From the NCBI GenBank assembly GCA_023653785.1, contig JAMKCH010056692.1, forward strand, positions 25,238-89,237: a stretch of DNA of 64,000 nt, in the 5' to 3' direction. Origin of the DNA: Ophioderma brevispina (lineage: Eukaryota; Echinodermata; Ophiuroidea; Amphilepidida; Ophiodermatidae). Shown piece after piece: positions 35,001 through 43,016 of this stretch. The first letter of the stretch is position 1; every line of letters starts with the position of its first letter. Both the position numbers and the translations under genes were made by a program. The notes under the pieces were generated by a model, which saw only the letters and a list, made by a program, of their open reading frames with translations, was not told the DNA's origin and did not search any database.

Positions 35001-37242
35001 ACTCTATTTTGGAAAATCGGGGAAAGCTATAACTCGTCAAGAATACGACCATAATTTTCAAAGTTACATTTTTTAATTTCAGGATATTCATTTAAATAAC
35101 ACGAAAACAGTTTGTCTTGAAACTTGCAAACAGTTTTAAAATGTAATGAAATCTTAAATTGGCAAATTTAATCATTTATTTAGACTGTAAGTCTACATTT
35201 TGGGCAATGTTTTGTCTCGCCTGAACTTTGTTCGGCAGAGACTTAGTAATCACTTTTCTGTCTGTCTGTCTGTCTGTCTGTCTGTCATGCTGTCTGTCTG
35301 CCTGACGTCCGTGTTCACGGGCTTGTGTACGATTTATCTGGAGTTCCGTAAGGGGCTATGACTGATGTAACTTGGTGGAAAGAAGCGGGTCCACGAGTTC
35401 TCGACCTGATTAGATTTTGGGCGTAAAATATGCTAATTAAGTATCTAATTGCATAATTAACGAAAATTTTCCCGCAAGGCTTGTGTACAAGTTTGCTGGA
35501 GTTCCGTAAGGCGTATGATGATGTTACTTGGTGGAAGGGAGCGGGCTGGAGAGTTCTCGAACTGATTTAGATGTCGGCGTATTTCGGGCAAATTAAGTAT
35601 GCAAGTGAGCTAATTAATATGCAAAAAACAGGTACGTAATTGCATAATTTTGAAACGGTACATTGGATACGGAAATTCCTTCACTGCATGAAAGCCTATC
35701 ATTTGAGCGTTTGTGATACAAGCGGCTTAGGTATGCAAATGAGCTAATTAATTAAATATGCGTAATTACTGGATCTGATTCTTCGCTGATTAAAGAACTA
35801 TGACATGCATCTTTTATGTGAATCAATTGGGGTTCGAAGTGCATTGTTGATGCCGATTTTTTTAAAGGGCATTTTTTGATACAATTGATCTAATTAAATA
35901 TGCATAATTGCTGTATCACTGAAATGGTACATTGGATATGCAAAATTCCTTCGCTTAATGGAGAATTTCTATGCCCGTACATCTTTTGTATGGAATCACA
36001 ATTGCGGTCAACGTGCAAGTGGATCAATTAAAGGGGCATTGTTTGATGGCAATTGATCGAATAAATATGCGTAATTGCTGTATCGCATAAATGGTACATT
36101 GGATATGCAAAATTCCTTCGCTACATGAGACTACTATATGGGAACATCTTTTGTGGTGTGAATATAATTGTGGTCAAAATGCATGTGGGCCACTTAAGGG
36201 CAAAGTTGTTTTCTTTGATTATTTGTAAAATTGCTAACTATGCTATATGCGTGGTTCCATGTCAAACCAAATTTTCCTCAGGTTGTCAATGGTCAGAAAT
36301 TGGAGTTTATCTGCACAACTTTTTGGGGACACCCGGAATCGCCACAGTTGAACTCTGGTGTGCTGCTTTGGGTCTTTTACAATTAAGCGCGAAAGCAGGC
36401 GAGACTTGTGGTTCGAGAACCGCCTTGTTAAAAGATGTTGTGCAACCAACTGACCCTATTACAAAATTATTGATGGTGATAATACCACGTTTGGGCCTAA
36501 CTTTCCCAGCTCAGAACTGATCTATTGAAATATGTGACCCGATCAAGAAATTTGTCCCCCAGTTTACAACATCAAAGTAAGATTTTGGTATCAGAAGAAA
36601 GGCCTCATATTTTTATCATTACCCAAGTGAATTTTTCCTTTTGATGCTTATGAACAAAATGAACAAAAAACGTTCAAAAGGTGTCCTATTGGCCAGTTAA
36701 TTAAACTTTTTGCTTCTATTTCCAAATTGCTGACCAATTTAACTCAAAATTTTTAATCAGATGTTTTTGATGGTATGCTTCCATGTGAGGGAGAAAAAAA
36801 CATAAAAAATCAAGCCATGATCGGGTCGCCCACCTGTAATAATATCACAGGTCTATCATGATAGAGATTTCAAGAAGTTTAAGAGGAGTTTAATACATCT
36901 GAAAACAGTACTCTGAAACATTGTTAAATACTTTGATGAAAACAGTGAAAACATTTCAGTACTTCTAAAAACAGTTGAATACATTACACTTGAAAACATT
37001 TTAAAATACTTCTGAAAAACATCTGAAAACATTGGAATGCTTAAGAAACCATGTGAATACTTACAAAGGATTGAATACACCAGAGGTAAATGTACGTAAT
37101 GATCTCCATGTCTCCTGCCCTCAAGGTGGGATTGTTCAAAGGAGGACGCAATTGCACAGAGAGCTTCATGGACCACATGATGCAACTCAAACTAAAAGGA
37201 CAATTCATTCAGCCGCTGCTAGGCGAAGTATTCGAAATGTGA
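25774..37242 (+). CDS. Nuclear receptor, NR1H-like (EcR/FXR/LXR group), partial and disrupted
   Basis: A ligand-regulated transcription factor of the nuclear receptor superfamily, expected to bind DNA in the nucleus, probably with RXR. Seven exons are visible: 25774-26048, 27114-27328, 28401-28714 (end uncertain), 32869-33099, 33555-33781, 34847-34968 and 37126-37242. They encode the DNA-binding domain, hinge, and ligand-binding domain through helix 12. ALTCEGC and CEMDLYMRR are closest to EcR, FXR and LXR. The A/B region and start codon are not identified. Exons 32869-33099 and 33555-33781 together hold one in-frame stop and about three frameshifts. The first and last two exons are clean. 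Alternatives: a recently decaying paralogue, or a working gene in an error-containing assembly. Introns are full of transposable elements. Family call is firm; orthology to a named receptor is not. Confidence 0.85.
26395..26535 (-). mobile_element. LINE fragment in receptor intron 2
   Basis: Matches 61825-61960 closely (CATGGGTTGATCTTTCCCATACAGGGCAGGCAT..., CATCTTGTGCCAGTGAGTT). It is a piece of the post-RT region of the minus-strand LINE family seen at 9785 and 61203. It is only about 140 bp and non-coding. Confidence 0.65.
27114..27328 (+). CDS. Receptor exon: hinge and LBD helix 1
   Basis: The acceptor ...CATTCTGGTGTAG ends at 27113 and the donor GTAGGT starts at 27329 in phase 0. Joining to the previous exon completes an Arg codon (G-R-L-W-D). 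A basic stretch [11 protein letters not shown] follows, as expected for the C-terminal extension and nuclear localisation signal. Next comes an acidic run, PDDDDDAEE, encoded by a GAT repeat, and then [20 protein letters not shown], which aligns with helix 1 of FXR-type ligand-binding domains. The frame is intact. Confidence 0.85.
27564..27865. mobile_element. MITE in receptor intron 3 (TTACATAGTGTCATG ends)
   Basis: TTACATAGTGTCATG at 27564 is matched by CATGACACTATGTAA ending at 27865, a perfect 15-bp terminal inverted repeat. The GC-richer inside carries several GCCGCT/AGCGG motifs in both directions. No transposase. Confidence 0.75.
28069..28306. mobile_element. MITE in receptor intron 3 (GGTCATTATTTA ends)
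   Basis: The left end GGTCATTATTTACGCCAGGG...AATGGAGGATTT is mirrored at the right (AAATCCTCCATTCCCCCC...TGGCATAAATAATGACC), about 35 bp per arm. Inside, a GGGGGAACGTGAAATTTTT-like motif repeats about four times. It lies about 95 bp before the next exon. Confidence 0.7.
28401..28714 (+). CDS. Receptor exon: Ser/Ala-rich H1-H3 insert
   Basis: The acceptor CCTCATTTGTAG ends at 28400. The exon starts in phase 0, matching the previous donor. It reads [13 protein letters not shown], then a Ser/Gln-rich stretch, MAAAAAAGE (six GCA codons), [15 protein letters not shown] and [10 protein letters not shown]. It would form a loop of about 100 residues between helices 1 and 3 of the ligand-binding domain, where VDR also has an insertion. 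No strong donor follows. GTTGTT at 28715 gives the phase required by the next exon, so the end is tentative. Translation continues open to about 28800. Confidence 0.7.
29080..30125. mobile_element. Large foldback element F1, copy 2, in receptor intron 4
   Basis: Same architecture as 21500-22490: the left arm TCTATAGAGAGAAGGGATC...GGGTCATAGTTTCAAG... AAACCCTGGTGTCCC...GAGGGCGCTTTCCC, and inverted arm ...GGAAAGCGCCCCAGGAGGC...GGGCACCCTGGTTTTCG...TTCTATAGCCCACCTC. The arms are about 300 bp. It encodes nothing recognisable. Confidence 0.7.
30196..30564. mobile_element. MITE in receptor intron 4 (CATTAGGGCAAAA ends)
   Basis: CATTAGGGCAAAA at 30196 is inverted as TTTTGCCCTAATG ending at 30564, a perfect 13-bp repeat with a further similar AGGGTAAAATT just outside on the left (30163). 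The inside is AT-rich with a CTCTCTCT tract and GCGCGC. No transposase. Confidence 0.65.
31081..31926 (-). mobile_element. Hairpin-ended insertion carrying AGGTCA repeats
   Basis: An 846-bp block inserted into M1 copy 2. The left end holds a perfect hairpin stem CACAGTCGA/TCGACTGTG (31088-31110), and the right end AGATCTG-TCTC-CAGATCT (31908-31923, approximately) followed by AG. Inside are three imperfect tandem units of about 110 bp with GATCCTTATGACATACTAAACATGC. On the minus strand the large hairpin would sit near the 3' end, as in Helitron-like elements, but the usual CTRR end is not clear. The class is uncertain. Confidence 0.6.
31401..31889 (+). promoter_or_regulatory. Cluster of five DR1-type AGGTCA direct repeats
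   Basis: Five sites show two AGGTCA/GGGTCA half-sites with a one-base spacer: 31401-31413 (GGGTCATAGGTCA), 31664-31676 (AGGTCAAAGGTCA), 31682-31694 (GGGTCAAAGGTCA), 31776-31788 (AGGTCAAAGGTCA) and 31877-31889 (GGGTCAAAGGTCA). A weaker one starts at 31538. DR1 is the known site type for RXR heterodimers, HNF4 and COUP-TF. All lie inside the insertion at 31081-31926 and partly come from its tandem units. Function is inferred only. Confidence 0.5.
32155..32340 (-). repeat. SINE B-box relic next to an M2 fragment
   Basis: On the minus strand CATGGGTTCAATTCCCACGC (about 32185-32204) contains a good RNA polymerase III B box, GGTTCAATTCC. It is probably a SINE tail. Bases 32246-32340 (GATATTTTTGATGAAAAGC..., TACATCAGTGCAAAAATC) match the right half of MITE family M2. 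Confidence 0.5.
32396..32843. mobile_element. TTAA-flanked MITE M3, ending 25 bp before an exon
   Basis: The ends AGGAGAACCTGTAC and GTACAGGTTCTCCT are perfect 14-bp inverted repeats. TTAA flanks both sides (32392-32395, 32844-32847). Inside, TGCGCTATTT/AAATAGCGCA and GATACGG/CCGTATC are also inverted, giving a long imperfect stem. Its right end is 25 bp upstream of the helix-3 exon, so the branch point of that intron may lie in transposon sequence. Confidence 0.8.
32869..33099 (+). CDS. Receptor exon: LBD helix 3 (frameshifted)
   Basis: The acceptor TTTTAATTCATCAG ends at 32868 and the donor GTAAGC starts at 33100 (phase 1). Translation gives a polar N-terminal part, then [18 protein letters not shown] and [15 protein letters not shown], which is helix 3 with the nuclear receptor signature. 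A TGA follows at 33074. Shifting by one base gives EDQAALVKG, the expected continuation (EDQIALLKG in FXR). So one extra base, or two missing bases, lies near 33071-33074. The exon is otherwise well conserved. Confidence 0.8.
33555..33781 (+). CDS. Receptor exon: LBD helices 4-6 (stop and frameshifts)
   Basis: The acceptor CTTTCCTCTGTCAG ends at 33554 and the donor GTAAGT starts at 33782. The first codon joins as K-G-T-F-V-E-Y. The frame reads on to YTASDG, then TAA (33664-33666), then in the same frame [17 protein letters not shown]. It then shifts to [18 protein letters not shown], matching FXR LKMTQEEYALLTAIV, and shifts again so that SNPD can join the next exon (PDRPEL). So there is one stop and two frameshifts in 227 bp, yet the residues are well conserved. 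Confidence 0.75.
34673..34811 (-). mobile_element. hAT-type terminus and B-box relic before exon 34847
   Basis: On the minus strand CAGGGGTGTCCAACC starts at 34811. This is the classic terminal sequence of Charlie-like hAT elements, and is followed by a GC-rich stretch (GGGGCCGC, GCGGGCCGC). Just left, GGTTCGAGTCCC at 34673-34684 is a tRNA-type B box. Exon 34847 begins 35 bp after the hAT end. The open frame running in from 34642 is this repeat, not receptor sequence. Confidence 0.55.
34847..34968 (+). CDS. Receptor exon: LBD helices 7-9
   Basis: The acceptor GTGGTGTTTTCAG ends at 34846 and the donor GTAAAA starts at 34969 in phase 0. The first two bases complete an Asp codon with the previous exon (P-D-R-P-E-L). 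The reading frame gives [19 protein letters not shown] and [11 protein letters not shown], which matches the LXR/FXR segment LQEPLLDVL ... PQDQLRFPR. The exon is clean, with no stops. The start was chosen from the splice phase and family alignment. Confidence 0.85.
35214..36240 (+). repeat. Hairpin-headed dispersed repeat, copy 3, in receptor intron 7
   Basis: The head hairpin GTCTCGCC-GAAC...GTTC-GGCAGAGAC (35214-35242) is followed by (GTCT)n. Then comes the module GAGTTCTCGACCTGATTAG...TAAGTATCTAATTGCATAAT shared with 5090-5800. The body ends in about three tandem units with AAATGGTACATTGGATATGC and AATTCCTTCGCT. It is the best preserved copy of this family in the window. Confidence 0.65.
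36536..36827. mobile_element. Short inverted-repeat element in receptor intron 7
   Basis: GACCCGATCA (36536-36545) is inverted as TGATCGGGTC (36818-36827). The inside is AT-rich without a frame. The terminal repeat is only 10-11 bp, so confidence is moderate. Confidence 0.45.
36880..37075 (+). repeat. Imperfect ~20-25-bp tandem repeat before the last exon
   Basis: Variants of CTGAAAACATTTnAATACTT repeat about eight to nine times, ending about 50 bp before the last receptor exon. The repeat is A-rich, and the splice acceptor tract starts directly after it. Confidence 0.6.
37126..37242 (+). CDS. Receptor exon: LBD helices 10-12 with AF-2, stop codon
   Basis: The acceptor tract TCCATGTCTCCTGCCCTCAAG ends at 37125, and phase 0 matches the previous donor. 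The frame reads [19 protein letters not shown], then [19 protein letters not shown] and TGA at 37240-37242. LLGEVF fits the AF-2 coactivator motif of helix 12 (hydrophobic pair, x, Glu, hydrophobic pair). From FP(R/K) to the AF-2 aromatic residue the spacing is 39 residues, the same as in LXR. This fixes the acceptor and the stop. No convincing poly(A) signal was found in the next kilobase. Confidence 0.85.
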   Translation: MGLFKGGRNCTESFMDHMMQLKLKGQFIQPLLGEVFEM

Positions 37243-37523
37243 TTCTATTACTGAGAGATGCCACAAACAGAGATACCCTACCTTACATTCACAACAAAGT
37301 GTTTGAAATGCAGTTCTATCACAGGCATCAGACACATTAACACCCACCCACAACACAAAGGAAGAGAACAGGGACTCTCTGCCAAAGTATTCAAAATGGA
37401 TTCTAACTTCACTTATAATTACGACTTGGTGAAGCATCTTACCATCCATAACCTTATACAAATCTTACCTTGATCCACAGTCCAGAATGGATGAACCATT
37501 TTTATAAGCGTAAGTGTAGGCAA

Positions 37524-37972
37524 TAGACTATTTGCGCAATCCCCGAAATGCATCTCATTCGGTGCCCATTTCCATACGGGAACTGGTACCAGCCTCAAGT
37601 CGGCCAAAAACATACGGTTAGGAGCATAACGAAAATACCAGAAAACTTACCCTAACTGTGACGTTGCACTATAGTTGTGTAATCGTCCGTCAGGTGACAA
37701 GTAGGGCACAGTTACGATCGAAAATATCATGTTTTGTCGTGAATTTCAACACCAGTGCCTCGATTGTTTTTTGTTCCATAGATATTCTTCTACATTTTTG
37801 TAAGATTAACTTCACGTGAAAGGTACTTTGTATTGTAATTTTAGGCACTGTTCGGCGACGCGAACGAACAACAAATTTTTTTGTAAACATGACCTCTGGT
37901 ACAAGTTCCCGGATGGAAATGGGCACCGAATGAGATGCATTTCGGGGATCGCGCAAATAGTCTATTTGTTCA
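37524..37972. mobile_element. MITE with ~70-bp arms just 3' of the receptor
   Basis: AATAGACTATTTGCGCAATC...CATCTCATTCGGTGCCCATTTCC on the left is matched inverted on the right (GGAAATGGGCACCGAATGAG...GATCGCGCAAATAGTCTATT). The arms differ at only a few bases, so the element is fairly young. It starts 282 bp after the receptor stop codon and could be part of its 3' UTR. Confidence 0.75.
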
Positions 37973-38771
37973 GCACCAGAGCCCACTTGAGGCCTCCCTT
38001 TTTTTATAGCTCATGTGGTCAATGGTGGCAGCAGAATGGGGGGGGGCAGCAAATGGATGGAAAATTAATTACCCAAAAATTACCCGAAATTTGCAGGTTT
38101 TTTACCAATTTCAGCCCCAAATCGCCAATTTATGCCAAAAATCTGTATTTTTTCTTGGGGGAGGAATAATTGTGGGTGTCAATTGCCCCCATGCCCCTGG
38201 CACCGCCACTGCATGTAGTTCCCTATAACCAATAGCTTGTTCATGATCCTGCCATATAACCAGTCGTTGTATTCACATTGTGCTTGATATCTCAAAGGAG
38301 CATTTCATGATCAATATAGTACCTTCTCCGTTGTGGTTCGAATCACTATAATCTCTCAATGAAGTCTTCATACTATACTAATGGCAGCTATTGAACTTAG
38401 ACCTTGGATTCACATGACGATAATCATACATATGGTGGAAAAAAACATTCCCTTGAGCTTCAGTGGGCAACTGTTTTTTCGATGTTGAGCTTTGATATAG
38501 TTTTTCGATCAGTATTGCACCAAATTCCAAAGAAGACTTGGAAGAAGCAAGTGGAGGAGGAGGGTAGGAGGGTTAGGTTGGAGGATGCATTGAATCGGGT
38601 GAAGTGGAAGGAGCGAGTAAGGGCGGTTGCTACGAGTGTGAGGTGAATCCGGCCACTCTCGTTCACAGGGACGAAACCAGATTTAAAACTTTGGATTTAC
38701 TACTACTCGGGTAATTTTGAAAATGTACCCTTTGTTGCCTAGGTCATGCTCTTTCATTTAAAATCTCACTA

Positions 38772-39528
38772 GTAAAAAAGTATGCAAAAATGGCTGAGAT
38801 AAAATGCCTGAAAGATGCAAAGTACCAAACCAAAAGTTGCTCTTTATGGAGTTTTCAGTGGGCATTGCAGTGTACTGCAACACTGAAAAATACACTGAAT
38901 ATCACAGAGTAACACTGACAATTTTCAGTCGTGGTTCAGCTGCATTCCAGTCTATTTTACAGTGTTGTATTGTTTTCTATAATTAGCATGGACCTTGTAC
39001 TGTAATTACTATAACAATTTAGCCAAGTCAACTTATATGGTTGGTTTTTTTTTTCAGTGTGAATAGTGTTTCTTCAGAGAGATTAACAACGTTTTCAGTG
39101 TGATTACGAACAAGCTCATGTTTTCAGTGACGCTTCAGTCCAATTTCAGTGTGTTTAGGAATCCTGAAGCATTGCAGTATATTATAAATATGCAAAAGGT
39201 ATATGGATGTCATTTGAATAACTAACGAAACCATATCGATGTGGTTTTAGAGTTTAATTTCTTTTGTATTTGGTTTAAGTGTATTCTTAAGTAATTTTTT
39301 GAGTTTTTCAGAGGTGCCGAAAATTTTCAGTGTTATAGTTTAACACAGGGATCGTAATCAATATTTCAAGTTGGCCTACTCGCTCATTCATTCGGAAACT
39401 GTAAAATCAATCGCACAAATTCTTGCATTGTACACAGAGTTACCATTGAAAACTCTATAAAGTGCAACTTTTGGTTTAAGGATTTTGCTTCAGGCATTCT
39501 ATCTCGGCATTTCTGCACGCTTTTCTAC
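38772..39528. mobile_element. Foldback element rich in TTTTCAGTG
   Basis: The left arm AAATGCCTGAAAGATGC...CCAAAAGTTGCTCTTTATGGAG is repeated inverted at 39446-39528 (CTCTATAAAGTGCAACTTTTGG...GCTTCAGGCATT). Between them TTTTCAGTG and CACTGAAAA occur many times in both directions. A second inverted pair (GGGGGCGCTCTTCAAAAAATG, 40050, against 39555) lies beside it. Confidence 0.55.
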
Positions 39529-40384
39529 ATGCGAGTATTAAAGCAATATTAGCACATTTTTTGAAGGGCGCCCCCAATTTTTCAAAAATTTGGAGATTTT
39601 TACACGGTTGCATTGGTAACTGGTAGTAAACTATAATACCGTGAATGGTTGGCTCGAAAATGTCATTGCTCACAAACGATGAATTTTGTACTAGAATAAT
39701 TATTATCGGGGATCCCCCATAATAATTCAACAGCTGCTGGAAACGGCCTTCAAATGTGAAATAGCCGAAATAGCTCCATGTACGTTTCTACGGGCTCATC
39801 CATTAGTTGGTTTAAATAGTTCGGGCAGTCAAGTTAGAGGTTATTTTCTCAAGGTGGAAACTATTTTCATCATGGACTCTACATAAACTTAGCATTTCCA
39901 GCCTGCCGTTAATTCCATCTGGATCCCATTCTAGTACAAAATCCTTATTTTGTGATAAAAACCGCATGTTTTTTAGCATTCTCCGTTCGCAGGTAAGTTT
40001 CCTAGAAAATTACCACCGTAACTGTGCACAAATAATCAAATTTTGAAAATGGGGGCGCTCTTCAAAAAATGTGCCAATATTGCTTTAAATGAAAGAGCAA
40101 GACCCAGGTAATGAAATGTATATTTTGAAAACTTATAATAGTGATAGTAAGCACAATAGTGATTGAAAAACATGCCAACTGTATGTCTTATCCAGTGCAT
40201 TGATTTGCAGCAAAAAGTGATCAATATATCCACAGTGCAATGCACAGTGCAGCGAGGGGTGAAAGGACCTTAAAGGCTGACTCAAAATTTAAAAGTATAA
40301 TTTTTCTGTGTATTAAAAATAGTCAACTAGAACTACTAATGATAGTTGCCTCATGGTTACCTAAAATGTAAATTTCAAAGTTTG

Positions 40385-40665
40385 AAATGAATCATATTTC
40401 GAGGGCTCAGTGACACAAAGACGTAACTCCATTTCTTGAAAATATGAGATTTTTGTACTAAAATAAGGCCCATTTTTTCTGATACCAAAAAGTGACAAAT
40501 AATTGACCTACCAAAAATCTTAATATATTAATGGTCAGTTGAACCATGGGTTAACTTCCAAAGGCACAATCAAAACAAGTAGACAACTATTTTAAAATCA
40601 GTTTTCTCCAAATGACCAAAATGGAGTTACATATTTGTGTCACTGACCCCTCGAATTGTCATTTT
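40385..40665. mobile_element. Foldback element (GAGGGCTCAGTGACAC)
   Basis: TCGAGGGCTCAGTGACAC...GTAACTCCAT on the left is inverted on the right (ATGGAGTTAC...GTGTCACTGACCCCTCGA). Arms of about 45 bp. Confidence 0.6.
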
Positions 40666-40794
40666 GATGTACATCTGTAATTTTACTACAAAGTTGTGAT
40701 TTTTCTAAAATGAAAGACATTGATTTGAGGTTACCTTTTTCACACAACCGTAGTCCCTCCCACTGGCCGCAACCAGTTATCAAATTACTTCAGT

Positions 40795-41215
40795 TGACGA
40801 ATTCTGCTGGTCGGACGTCAGGAGGTAGTTCACTTTTTAGCACTGCTGCGAGTTGCTGGTGGGACGTTTTCCCCTTAGGACAACCATTTCTGTGTATTGC
40901 CACTGGGGCGCTTTCCCCTCAAAATTGTTGTAGATTTCTGGTGAGACGTCCACGTTGCTTTTCATGTATTTTCCTGATGCCAATTGGTATTCCACCGTGC
41001 ACTACTTTCTCAATGTACTTTCGGGTTCTTCCCGAACATCGAGGGTACGTTGGCCCGTCCTTCAATGTCAAGGTCAATTTTGCGATCCTGGAAGTAGAAT
41101 AAATAAAAAAGCCATTGCTTTGCGCTGCCACTGTGACGCTTTCCCCGCCAACTAATGCGAGTTGCTGGTGGGACGTTTTCTCTTCATTGCTGCCTATTGC
41201 TGGTGGGATTTCAAC
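40795..41215 (+). repeat. Dispersed repeat with three GTTGCTGGTGGGAC motifs
   Basis: GAGTTGCTGGTGGGACGTTTTC occurs at about 40849 and 41159, and a variant ATTGCTGGTGGGATTTC at about 41196. The first part matches 17120-17290 in opposite orientation. GCGCTTTCCCC and GACGTCC recur between. Unclassified. Confidence 0.6.
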
Positions 41216-41559
41216 GGTATTCCTTGTTTTTTAGCTGCACATTGTTTATAGCTGAAGGAAAAATGGCCCACCGGCAACCCAAAGCACAATTGTGCCTCAG
41301 GAGATACTTTTGTAATGCCTTGTATTGCCAGTAGGATGTGTTGTCGGGAGCACCCTGTGACATGTGGACAAGCAATTACATATTTGCTAAAAACATGATT
41401 TGAGCTTAGCTATTTCACACAATGATTAATATGTGGACAAGCATTACGCATACTATATGCAAAAAACACGCTTTGTTAGAAAGTTGAGGGTGTCATCTTT
41501 AGGAAATCTCTGAATCAGCCTTTTAAGTTATTGTCTCATGAAGTCCAATTGGGGCCAAA

Positions 41560-41790
41560 CTTGTGGTGGAAGATTCAGCATGGGAACCCCATAAGTTAAT
41601 GAGGTCAAGGGTCACTAAAAGGTATTCTGAGGTCAATTGGTAAATAGGTCATCAAAAGATAACCTAGAAGGTTATGTATTGGAGATGATGTGACCAAACT
41701 TGGGTGATAGATACACCATGGAAACCTCTGGGTTAAAGAGGTCACAAATCGTATACCAAGGTCAAAAGTCATCTGCGGTCAAGTTAGACA
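41560..41790 (+). repeat. AGGTCA-rich repeat segment
   Basis: AGGTCA or GGGTCA appears several times, including a DR1 (AGGTCAAGGGTCA, 41602-41614) and a weaker one (41759-41771). The phrasing ACTTGGGTGATAGATACACCATGGAAACCTCTGGG looks repeat-derived and resembles the element at 31081-31926 in style. Its borders are not clear. Confidence 0.4.
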
Positions 41791-42508
41791 ACAGTTTGAA
41801 TTCAAATATATTCAGCTAACCCCAGCAAGGCAATCCATATTTGTGAGCACATACCATGTTCCACAATATATCATAATATATATGTATATATAACAATTTA
41901 TATATATATCCATATAACTCTCTTGGCACTCTCCCTTGTATAATACAGACTACCATAAAATTTGAACATGGGTTCTGAAACTTGTAAATACCACAAGTTA
42001 CCAGGGAATTACACTGTGTTATTTTGTGGTATATAAAGTCTCTTTTATAGGGCAAAGAGACATAAAAAGAAAGAAGTGAAGCTCTTGATCCATGATTCAC
42101 CTTATTATTAAAAATTATAAAAACAAAAAAGTTATTTTTGTTGACAAGAAATTTAAGCCATCTATATGAGTGCTTAATACCCTTGAAATTTTGTATTGTA
42201 AAAACTATTGGGCTGCAAACTTGTGAGAAGTGTATCCTTCAATTGAAACTGTTTTGTTTTATCGTATGTTCTATATAGCCTTTTGTAAATAGTGATATTA
42301 TGTATATGATGTAGTAAAAGCAACTCAATGGGAATATCCAATGTAAAGAAAGATGAAATATTTTTACACTATATATAAGGTAGCACATGCACACATGTTT
42401 AATGCCTGAGATATTCAGTACTATTAGTGTATATTAAAAGTGACAGTAAATGTATGGTGAATGTCAAGAAAGTTGTGATAACTGTTAAGATGTGCTTCAT
42501 AGATATAA

Positions 42509-42645
42509 CTTTTTAACCGGGCCCCTGAGAACTACAGTATTTCTTACAGTATCTCTGATTGGCTCATTACATAATGTAACCTGATATAACCTCTGACTAA
42601 CCAATCAAATAGGTCTTTATCTACCCCACCCCATGACTGCTGCAT
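42509..42645. mobile_element. CCCCCTG-type MITE, diverged copy
   Basis: TTAACCGGGCCCCTGAGAAC, then TTACAGTATCTCTGATTGGCTC, ATAACCTCTGACTAACCAATC and a run-out near CTACCCCACCCC. The order matches the first half of 48321-48528. The right end is missing. Confidence 0.55.
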
Positions 42646-42740
42646 ATATTTGAGGTGTTAATCAACCTTGTGTCTTGAAACATTGTTATTTTAAGAAACC
42701 ACAAAAGCAAAGGTGTAGAAAACAAAAGCGAAGGTGTAGA

Positions 42741-42946
42741 TGGGCCATTCTTCGGGATGTCACACGTGACCAAACTTTATTTGCCTCCCATGAAAAAACA
42801 AATAATCTAGCGAAAGTGGAAACATTCTTGGTTAGGTTTGGACAAAATCTAACCAAAAATAACGTTTCCACTTTTGCTAGATTATTTGTTTTGTCATGGG
42901 AGGCAAAGTTTGGTCACATGTGTGTGACATCCCGAAGAATGGCCCA
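42741..42946. mobile_element. 206-bp near-perfect palindrome
   Basis: TGGGCCATTCTTCGGGATGT at 42741 is inverted at the right end (ACATCCCGAAGAATGGCCCA to 42946). The match continues through GTGACCAAACTTTATTTGCC, AAATAATCTAGC and GAAAGTGGAAAC to a short centre (GGTTAGGTTTGGACAAAATC). Only a few mismatches are seen over about 90 bp per arm, so it is recent or conserved. Both strands give frames because the sequence is nearly the same on each. Confidence 0.8.
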
Positions 42947-43016
42947 GATAGTATGAGTTGCTGACAAAAAGCATAGAGCAGGAGCAGAATATCATAGGGT
43001 CCTTATTTAAGGAGTT

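Noticed and set aside
36125..36520. 131-codon plus-strand open frame in receptor intron 7
   Set aside because: It overlaps the end of a dispersed repeat and has no match to any ligand-binding domain helix. The receptor phase joins 34968 to 37126 directly.
42675..42956. 93-codon frame matching on both strands
   Set aside because: The similarity of the two strands' products comes from the palindrome at 42741-42946, not from a gene.
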